Source: Oscillospiraceae bacterium
GTDB taxonomy: Bacteria > Bacillota_A > Clostridia > Oscillospirales > Ruminococcaceae
Length of the DNA stretch: 7,924 nucleotides
Direction: 5' to 3'
NCBI GenBank assembly: GCA_018109965.1
Contig: JAGBFE010000379.1
Location: forward strand, 1 to 7,924
The notes below the pieces were generated by a model. It saw nothing but the letters and a program-made list of their open reading frames with translations. It ran no database searches and was not told the DNA's origin. A program made the translations under genes and the position numbers. The stretch's first letter is position 1; every line of letters starts with the position of its first letter. Shown here piece after piece: positions 1 to 5,230 of this stretch.

Positions 1-1725
1 CTCAATATGACCATCAGCGGTTCGCTGGCAGCAGTTTTGCTTATCCTGTGGAGACGTGCTACATACAGATATATTCCGTCAAAGTTTTATTACGGCTTAT
101 GGCTTGTGCTTATGTGCAGGCTGGTTGTGCCTTTTAACATAAAAAGCGCATTCAGTGTGCTCAACCTGTTTAAAAAAGCAGGGGATATGTCGTTTGGCAA
201 CAGCTATGTTGTAACGATGGAATATCTGGACTACCCAAGCATTGTAAGTACTGCGCCGCACACTTTGTCGGTGGTGCTGCAGGTTTTGGCGGTTGTGTGG
301 CTTGTCGTTGCGGCGGTTTTTATCGGGCAGTGGCTGTATGTTTCTTTTATCACCGAAAAGCATCTGGCCTATTCGGTGCTGCACAAAAGCGATGTTGCAC
401 AGCAGGTAAAAACTGACATCGGCTTAAAACGTAATGTAAAGGTCTACACTTCTCCCCACGTTGTTTCTCCGCTTGTGGCGGGTTTTGTGAAACCAAGGGT
501 TATCATTCCAAGCGAAAACACACTTTCTGACGAAGAAAAACGATTTACCCTTGCACACGAAATGGTGCATATCAAAAGGTACGACTATCTGCTTAAAGCG
601 ATATTCTACTTTATTGTATCGCTTCACTGGTACAATCCGTTGGTATGGTACTGCTTCTGGCTGTTCAACGAGGATATCGAAATTTCCTGCGACCAGCAGG
701 TGCTGACCTGCTACGGTGCCGAGCACAAGTCGCGGTACGCAAACATTCTTTTTGAACACGCAAAACGCAAAAACATTTTTAAACTTGGGGTTTTGTCCTT
801 TACGGGTGACAAAGTGACTGCAAGGATAGAAAAGGTGCTGATGTTCAAGCATCTGTCGATGCCAAAGGCTGTTCTGTTTATGGCAGTTACACTGGTGATT
901 GGGCTTTGTTCATCCACCAATCCTGTTTTGGCCGCAGATTATCAGTATGTGCCAAAAACGGTTTATGTCAACAGCGCACGGCGCAGCGAGGTAAAACAGT
1001 TTGCTGCAGACTTTGCAAATGATATTGAAAGCAACAATGTGTATGCAATAATCAGCAAATCCACTGCTGATGCCCCACAGCTTGCAGCTGTTTACAGTAT
1101 TTTTGAAAACAGCGATATCACCATGGAACTGGAAAAGGTTTTTTATACCTCAAAGGAAACCGCCGATGTTTATTTTAACCTTGCAGCCAACGACGGCACG
1201 GTTTTTCCAAAAGATACCGAAACAGTGGTTGTTCAGCTGGACAGCAGCAAGGTTATGGGTGGGCTGTATGCCCAAAATCTGCACAGCTTTGACAAGTACA
1301 ACAGCATAAACAAAATTGACCACAGCGACGAGGCTGTTATGCTGGTGGAAAAAATGATAAAGTTTGGGCTGACGGACGGCAGCAATACCCCGCAGAACGC
1401 CGCAAAACTGACAGCGTTCTGTATGGACATTGCCTATGACAGAGGCGCATACAAAGGCAGAACGGCAATTCCGCAAAACGAAGTGGAAAGCATAGCAAAC
1501 GAATTTTTCCTTTTCAATGATTTTTCAAATCTGCACAACACAGATTATTACGACAAAACACAAAAGGCCTATATTTACAATGCAAGTATGGGCACAAAGT
1601 ACGAATACGCAATAACTGCTTTTGAAAAAGACAGCGACAAAGCAGTTGTTACGGTAGAATTCTACAAAGACCCCCTGCAGACGCAGGTGGAAACAAAAGT
1701 TAAATACACATTAAAGAAGGTATAA
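1..1725 (+). CDS. M56-family (BlaR1/MecR1-like) membrane sensor metallopeptidase, 5' end cut off by the window
   Basis: This is a BlaR1/MecR1-type integral-membrane zinc peptidase. In characterised relatives an extracytoplasmic domain senses a signal and the cytoplasmic-face peptidase then relieves repression by a BlaI/MecI-type repressor. Numbering from the first ATG (base 7), the zinc motif HEMVH is at 184-188 and the likely third ligand is Glu225 in the IEISCD motif. Hydrophobic segments lie near 3-15, 27-43, 85-113, 196-218 and 287-303. The two codons before base 7 (Leu-Asn) are in frame and family members normally have a fuller first membrane helix, so the true start is probably upstream and this entry is partial. 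After the last helix, residues 311-572 form a soluble, presumably external domain that I do not recognise. It has no convincing STxK/SxN/KTG penicillin-binding set; the only SxxK-like string is SEVK near its start. The signal it senses is therefore unknown. A repressor gene would be expected upstream, outside the window. The stop codon is 4 nt before the next gene. Confidence 0.88.
   Translation, partial: LNMTISGSLAAVLLILWRRATYRYIPSKFYYGLWLVLMCRLVVPFNIKSAFSVLNLFKKAGDMSFGNSYVVTMEYLDYPSIVSTAPHTLSVVLQVLAVVWLVVAAVFIGQWLYVSFITEKHLAYSVLHKSDVAQQVKTDIGLKRNVKVYTSPHVVSPLVAGFVKPRVIIPSENTLSDEEKRFTLAHEMVHIKRYDYLLKAIFYFIVSLHWYNPLVWYCFWLFNEDIEISCDQQVLTCYGAEHKSRYANILFEHAKRKNIFKLGVLSFTGDKVTARIEKVLMFKHLSMPKAVLFMAVTLVIGLCSSTNPVLAADYQYVPKTVYVNSARRSEVKQFAADFANDIESNNVYAIISKSTADAPQLAAVYSIFENSDITMELEKVFYTSKETADVYFNLAANDGTVFPKDTETVVVQLDSSKVMGGLYAQNLHSFDKYNSINKIDHSDEAVMLVEKMIKFGLTDGSNTPQNAAKLTAFCMDIAYDRGAYKGRTAIPQNEVESIANEFFLFNDFSNLHNTDYYDKTQKAYIYNASMGTKYEYAITAFEKDSDKAVVTVEFYKDPLQTQVETKVKYTLKKV
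1714..1720 (+). promoter_or_regulatory. Ribosome binding site of the surface-protein gene, inside the peptidase 3' end
   Basis: AAGAAGG lies nine bases before the ATG at 1730 and within the last codons of the upstream peptidase gene. It fixes the start of the surface protein and suggests the two genes share one mRNA, possibly with translational coupling. Confidence 0.6.
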
Positions 1726-1729
1726 ACTT

Positions 1730-4700
1730 ATGAATTTAAAAAAATTGATGTCATTTTTGCTTTCAGCAGTAATGATATTCACACTTGTGCCTACTGCAGC
1801 TTTTGCTGAAGAAGTAGACCGCACAGTGAATTTTGATACCACTATTGGCAGCTTTGAAAAAAGAGCAGCAGTATATAATGATGTTGCTTATCCTGCCATA
1901 GGTGAACTGTCCTCATCATATGGGGATGGATATTACTTTGCAAAAAAGTCCGACGGAACATTTTCCTGCCAAAACAATGTTGATACATTCAAGGTTAATG
2001 ATGGTAACGGTGGTTACTATGTTCCGATTTATCTTTACAAAGTAGAAAACGGCACTGTTGTTTCTATGGAAGGTGAAGAAGCTGTTGTTTCTGGTAACTG
2101 GAAAGATTATTGGAAAACTGAAAAAATCACTGTAGACGGTAAAGTAATCTGGAAAATCATACCTGTCGTTTCAAAGTATAACAAGGCAAATGATATTGCA
2201 GGTGCTTTGGAAGTTTGGGATGCAAGCACTGCAACAGTAATAGGAAGCACATATACACTTTCAACTGGTCCATCAGTCGAATATGATATGGGTGATTATG
2301 GTTTTACCCAAGACGGTAATTCTTCTGACGGATTGAGTGGGTTCCGTCAACATATAAGTGTTGCAAATGATGTAGGAAGAGATATGGTATCTCAGACTTT
2401 CTATCTTGCAAAATCTGTAGAAGGTACTGTATCTTATGTTCTGGAAGACGAAATAGATGTATCCACCCTCACTGTAGCAACAACAGACGGCAGCCTGCTG
2501 GATGTTGCTTTTGTTACAAAAAATGAGGAAAATGAAGATGTATTGGGCTTCACCTTCAATACAACATCAAATACATCTGTAAGAATGGAAGAACTTAAAA
2601 TTTCTTTCAAAACTCTCAACGCATCAGTTGAGCACTATATTTATGGCGGTGTTGCCTGCAGACCGATGGCAACTACAACTTCATCTGTGACAGTTAATAA
2701 CACAGGTGATTTCCTTTATTATTATAATAAAGCAGATAATGGTTCAACAATCTACCTTGAATCAGGCACATACAGTTTTGACTTTGTTCACAACAGAGGC
2801 GTTCATATTTTACCAGCAGATGGGGCAGAGGTTATCTTCAACGGCACTGCCGACACAACAAAACCTGTAGTTACGATAGCTGCAGGTATGGCTGGCAGAC
2901 TTGGCGACTTTATAATTGACGGCAGAAATAAAACAAAAACAGGTATTACTGCTATCGACGGATTTATGCTTGTTGACAGCGGAAGAACTATAAGAAACTG
3001 CGATGTTGCTGTTAAGTATACCACTGGCGGTATGTTCCAGTTAAGCAATGCTGTTCTCGAAAACAACAATACTGCTGTTGTGCTTGGCAATTTCAGTATG
3101 GCAGAAATCAAAAACAACAATTTTGTTGGCAATGCAACAGATTTGAAAGTTGAAACAACAAAAACAATTTCTATCACACAGAACTATTTTGGCGGTACAA
3201 CACCAAAAGTGGTAAGCGAAAATGTAACACCAACTGTTTACTATGCTCCATACTATGTTGACCAGGCAAAAACAACTCTTACTGCAAACCTTGCAGGTGC
3301 TGAGCCTTCAACAACTGCAAACTACACACTGCCTGTTGACCTTACAGTTAACGAAGCTACAAAGTTTGACAGCAGCCTGTTTACCGAAATGCAAACAGCA
3401 CAGAATGCTGTATCTGTTGAAATCCCTGTTACAGAAGCGTTTGAATCAGAAGGTAACAACCCACCCCAAAAGAAAGTTTCCACAATCTGGGGCTTTGACA
3501 ACACAACAAACGGCATTGCATCAACACTGCCTGCAAATATGGACCTTAAAGTAACAAGTGTTCCATCCAGCGAAGCAGAAACAATTGTAGAAAATACAGT
3601 TGAAAACACAGAAGACATTGTTCAGTACGTTAACTTCAGCCACAACGGCACACTGCCTGGCAAAGCAACTGTAAAAATCCTGGCTTCCGAAGTTTCTGAT
3701 GTATCAGGCCTTAAACTCTATTACATCAACGAAACAACAGGTGCAGTTGAAGAAGCCGAAATCTGCGATGTTGAACTTGTTGAAATTAACGGTGAAAAAT
3801 ACTATGTTGTAACAGTTGACCACTGCTCCGAATACATCATTACAACAGGCGTTATAGCAAAAGACAACTCCGGTGAAGGCGAAACAGGCGGCGGCGAAAG
3901 CGGCATACCTGAACCTTCTCCAACACCAACTCCATCCGTAACACCAACACCTGCTCCTACAACTGCTCCGGTGACAACACCTGCTCCAACCAAAAAACCA
4001 ACAGCAACTGCAACAACAGACCCTGCTGTTAACGATTTTGTGAGCGCTGTTGAAATTGAAGAAAAACTGGAAGCAGCAACAGAGGGCGAAGTTATTGTTG
4101 ATGTAACAGACAAAAACCTTGTTTCTCCAAAAGCATTTGAACTGCTTGCTGAAGAACCAGAAAAGACAATCGTGTTCAAAGGCGAAGAATACTCCATCAG
4201 CTTTGCAGGCAAAGACCTTACAGACCCTGATGTTCTTGGCGACAAGACATTTGACGCAACTGTAAGCCTTGAAAGCCCTAACCAGACAGTTATCAAAGCT
4301 GCAGCTGAAAAAGCAACCAAAGTTCTTGCAACAGAAAAAGCAGAACTTATCCACGTTTATTTCAGCCATCACGGCAAACTGCCTGGCAAAGCAACTGTAA
4401 GAGTATTTGCAGGCACAGACCACGCAAATCTCGACAAACACGTGCACTACTTTGACGGCGAAGACCACAGCTTTGACTACATTGACACTGTAACAGTGGC
4501 AGCTGACGGCTGGGTTGAATTCACCATCGAACACTGCTCTGACTATGTTCTGTCCGACGTAATGCTCGACACATCTGCAATTACAGAAACAGAAGAGCCA
4601 ACTACAGAAAAAGAAGAAAATACACAGCAGACAGTAACAGAACCAGAGGAAAACAAATCTTCTCCACTTCCTATTATTATAATCATAGCAGTTGTTGTGA

Positions 4701-4747
4701 TTGCAGCAGCAGTTATGCTTCTTAAAAAGAAAAACAAAGAAGATTAA
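1730..4747 (+). CDS. Secreted, C-terminally membrane-anchored surface protein with beta-helix and paired FSH...HCSDY modules
   Basis: This 1005-residue exported protein has no function I can name. Residues 1-26 are a signal peptide (basic MNLKK start, hydrophobic core, cleavage predicted after AFA26). Residues 27-320 are an unrecognised, largely beta-like region. Residues about 320-490 look like a right-handed parallel beta-helix, with short turns rich in N and G (e.g. ENNNTAVVLGN, IKNNNFVGN). Two related modules at about 631-705 and 873-943 share FSHxGxLPGKATV and end in HCS(E/D)Y. A Pro/Thr-rich linker (about 727-765) separates them. An acidic Thr/Glu stalk (about 950-977) leads to one membrane helix (about 981-998) and a short KKKNKED cytoplasmic tail. 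There is no LPXTG motif, so anchoring is probably by the helix and not by sortase. Beta-helix surface proteins often bind or cleave polysaccharides, but I see no catalytic signature. The start is supported by an AAGAAGG site. The gene follows the peptidase by 4 nt and is closed by a terminator. Confidence 0.85.
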   Translation: MNLKKLMSFLLSAVMIFTLVPTAAFAEEVDRTVNFDTTIGSFEKRAAVYNDVAYPAIGELSSSYGDGYYFAKKSDGTFSCQNNVDTFKVNDGNGGYYVPIYLYKVENGTVVSMEGEEAVVSGNWKDYWKTEKITVDGKVIWKIIPVVSKYNKANDIAGALEVWDASTATVIGSTYTLSTGPSVEYDMGDYGFTQDGNSSDGLSGFRQHISVANDVGRDMVSQTFYLAKSVEGTVSYVLEDEIDVSTLTVATTDGSLLDVAFVTKNEENEDVLGFTFNTTSNTSVRMEELKISFKTLNASVEHYIYGGVACRPMATTTSSVTVNNTGDFLYYYNKADNGSTIYLESGTYSFDFVHNRGVHILPADGAEVIFNGTADTTKPVVTIAAGMAGRLGDFIIDGRNKTKTGITAIDGFMLVDSGRTIRNCDVAVKYTTGGMFQLSNAVLENNNTAVVLGNFSMAEIKNNNFVGNATDLKVETTKTISITQNYFGGTTPKVVSENVTPTVYYAPYYVDQAKTTLTANLAGAEPSTTANYTLPVDLTVNEATKFDSSLFTEMQTAQNAVSVEIPVTEAFESEGNNPPQKKVSTIWGFDNTTNGIASTLPANMDLKVTSVPSSEAETIVENTVENTEDIVQYVNFSHNGTLPGKATVKILASEVSDVSGLKLYYINETTGAVEEAEICDVELVEINGEKYYVVTVDHCSEYIITTGVIAKDNSGEGETGGGESGIPEPSPTPTPSVTPTPAPTTAPVTTPAPTKKPTATATTDPAVNDFVSAVEIEEKLEAATEGEVIVDVTDKNLVSPKAFELLAEEPEKTIVFKGEEYSISFAGKDLTDPDVLGDKTFDATVSLESPNQTVIKAAAEKATKVLATEKAELIHVYFSHHGKLPGKATVRVFAGTDHANLDKHVHYFDGEDHSFDYIDTVTVAADGWVEFTIEHCSDYVLSDVMLDTSAITETEEPTTEKEENTQQTVTEPEENKSSPLPIIIIIAVVVIAAAVMLLKKKNKED
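2680..3200 (+). other. Probable parallel beta-helix (pectate-lyase-like) region of the surface protein
   Basis: Residues about 318-490 of the surface protein show short beta strands separated by Asn/Gly turns at fairly regular spacing. They include a typical opening (a YLESGTY strand followed by VHILPADGAEVIFNG) and later rungs such as GRTIRNCDVAV and AEIKNNNFVGN. This is the usual look of right-handed beta-helix repeats. The call is from pattern only; no structure prediction was possible. Confidence 0.6.
3620..3844 (+). repeat. Surface-protein module copy A (FSHNGTLPGKATV ... DHCSEY)
   Basis: Residues about 631-705 of the surface protein form the first of two homologous modules. Key conserved residues are Phe636-Ser-His638, Gly640, Leu642-Pro-Gly-Lys-Ala-Thr-Val, and the terminal His698-Cys699-Ser-Glu-Tyr702. 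Modules of this kind recur in secreted proteins of Clostridia, as I recall them, and usually sit close to the cell-surface end. Confidence 0.75.
3905..4024 (+). repeat. Pro/Thr-rich low-complexity linker in the surface protein
   Basis: About 40 residues (727-765) consist almost entirely of Pro, Thr, Ala and Ser in PTPTP/PAPT-like units, encoded by imperfect ACACC/CCAAC micro-repeats. Such linkers act as extended, often glycosylated spacers in cell-wall proteins. Here it separates module A from the segment leading into module B. Confidence 0.8.
4346..4558 (+). repeat. Surface-protein module copy B (FSHHGKLPGKATV ... EHCSDY)
   Basis: Residues about 873-943 of the surface protein repeat module A. 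They share FSHxGxLPGKATV (Phe878 to Val890) and end in His935-Cys936-Ser-Asp-Tyr939. Each copy keeps a single Cys in the HCS motif, too far from any partner in the same module to suggest an internal disulfide. The acidic stalk and membrane anchor follow. Confidence 0.75.
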
Positions 4748-4756
4748 ATAAAATCA

Positions 4757-4794
4757 CAAAGCATCGGTTGATTTGACCGATGCTTTGCTTTTTT
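4757..4794 (+). terminator. Intrinsic terminator after the surface-protein gene
   Basis: A perfect 12-bp stem (CAAAGCATCGGT at 4757-4768 with ACCGATGCTTTG at 4776-4787) encloses a 7-nt loop. A C and six T residues follow. It begins 10 nt after the surface-protein stop codon and separates the sensor/surface-protein operon from the SCIFF unit. Confidence 0.92.
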
Positions 4795-4928
4795 GCAGGC
4801 AGGCCGCCAAAGCAGTTTCTGCAATCTGTTAAAAAATATCCGATGCTTTGGCAGGTCTGAAAAATGTGTAAAAACTGTGAATTCATCAGAATTTCATAGT
4901 GTTCAATCTAATTTGTTATTTACAAATA

Positions 4929-4957
4929 TTGACTTTAAAAAACCTTTGTGATAACAT
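4929..4957 (+). promoter_or_regulatory. Probable sigma-A-type promoter of the SCIFF operon
   Basis: A -35 box TTGACT (4929-4934, five of six consensus bases) is followed by a 17-base spacer and a -10 box TAACAT (4952-4957, four of six), with an extended TG at 4949-4950. Transcription would begin near 4964, leaving a leader of about 27 nt with the ribosome site just before the precursor ATG. The 134 bases between the upstream terminator and this promoter are AT-rich and contain no gene that I can see. Confidence 0.6.
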
Positions 4958-4977
4958 TTTTTACAGAAGATTTTGAT

Positions 4978-4982
4978 GGAGG
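4978..4982 (+). promoter_or_regulatory. Strong ribosome binding site of the SCIFF precursor gene
   Basis: GGAGG (within TGGAGGT) lies eight bases before the ATG at 4991. It is the strongest Shine-Dalgarno match in the window and supports the 49-codon open frame being translated at a high rate. Confidence 0.85.
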
Positions 4983-4990
4983 TAGCTATC

Positions 4991-5140
4991 ATGACACATA
5001 TCAAAACAATTGAAACACGCAATCTCTGTGAAAGCGCAAAAAATGGCGGCTGCGGCGAATGCCAGACATCCTGCCAGTCTGCTTGCAAAACAAGCTGCGG
5101 CATTGCTAACCAGCAGTGTGAAAACACAGAAGAAAAGTAA
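4991..5140 (+). CDS. scfA: SCIFF ranthipeptide precursor (six-cysteines-in-forty-five family)
   Basis: This 49-residue peptide is the substrate of the adjacent radical SAM maturase. It opens with the usual SCIFF leader form (MTHIKTIETRNL) and has the hallmark core GCGECQTSCQSACKTSC, then an ANQQC tail. Cysteines are at 13, 21, 24, 28, 32, 36 and 43. The last six match the family pattern and Cys13 is extra. In characterised homologues the maturase links a core Cys to a Thr through a thioether. The Cys32-Thr37 pair described for Thermoanaerobacter-type SCIFF aligns with Cys32 and Gly37 here, so the usual acceptor is absent. The mature product and its function are unknown for the family. The gene has its own probable promoter and a strong ribosome site, and a hairpin terminator follows 7 nt after its stop. 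It is easily missed because of its length. Confidence 0.95.
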   Translation: MTHIKTIETRNLCESAKNGGCGECQTSCQSACKTSCGIANQQCENTEEK

Positions 5141-5147
5141 AAACATA

Positions 5148-5175
5148 AGATGCCGCCAGACAGGCGGCATTTTTT
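5148..5175 (+). terminator. Hairpin terminator/attenuator between SCIFF precursor and maturase genes
   Basis: ATGCCGCC (5150-5157) pairs perfectly with GGCGGCAT (5163-5170) around the 5-nt loop AGACA. The stem can be extended by a G-T and an A-T pair, and a run of T residues follows to 5175. No clear promoter lies between this hairpin and the maturase. It therefore probably acts as a partial terminator, giving abundant short precursor mRNA and less read-through to the maturase. Confidence 0.82.
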
Positions 5176-5188
5176 GTAGAACAAAACT

Positions 5189-5209
5189 GTGCTGAATAAA
5201 AAACAGCAC
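5189..5209 (+). other. Small perfect hairpin just upstream of the maturase ribosome site
   Basis: GTGCTG (5189-5194) and CAGCAC (5204-5209) form a perfect 6-bp stem with a 9-nt A-rich loop, AATAAAAAA. It ends 9 nt before the maturase Shine-Dalgarno sequence. It has no T run, so it is not a terminator. It may mark a processed or stabilised 5' end of the maturase segment, or an RNA-binding site. Confidence 0.45.
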
Positions 5210-5218
5210 CGATTATAT

Positions 5219-5225
5219 AAAGGGG
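5219..5225 (+). promoter_or_regulatory. Ribosome binding site that sets the maturase start
   Basis: AAAGGGG lies five bases before the ATG at 5231. It favours that codon over the in-frame GTG at 5189, which has no ribosome site and sits inside a hairpin stem. Confidence 0.75.
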
Positions 5226-5230
5226 AAACT

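Noticed and set aside
311..1725. Penicillin-binding sensor domain in the BlaR1-like protein
   Set aside because: The only SxxK-like string (SEVK) lacks the normal context, and I found no SxN or KTG partner motif. The call stays at M56-family peptidase with an unknown external domain.
3704..4534. Long open frame of 276 codons on the - strand opposite the surface-protein gene
   Set aside because: The translation is dominated by Cys, Phe and Val runs typical of the complement of Thr/Ala/Glu-rich coding DNA. It has no convincing ribosome site and lies wholly inside a gene with clear domain structure.
4660..4747. Sortase (LPXTG-type) anchor at the surface-protein C-terminus
   Set aside because: The hydrophobic segment and KKK tail are present, but the preceding residues (SSPLP) do not form an LPXTG or a close variant.
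4748..4990. tRNA, riboswitch or further small gene in the intergenic gap
   Set aside because: I saw no cloverleaf, no known riboswitch core and no open frame with a ribosome site other than the SCIFF precursor. The gap holds the terminator, a partial repeat of it, AT-rich sequence and the promoter.
5211..5220. TATATA-like -10 element before the maturase
   Set aside because: No acceptable -35 lies at 16-18 bases, and transcription from it would begin at or beyond the ribosome site.
5189..5230. Upstream in-frame GTG as an alternative maturase start, adding 14 residues
   Set aside because: It lies inside a hairpin stem and has no Shine-Dalgarno sequence. The ATG at 5231 has AAAGGGG at good spacing and gives the typical family N-terminus.
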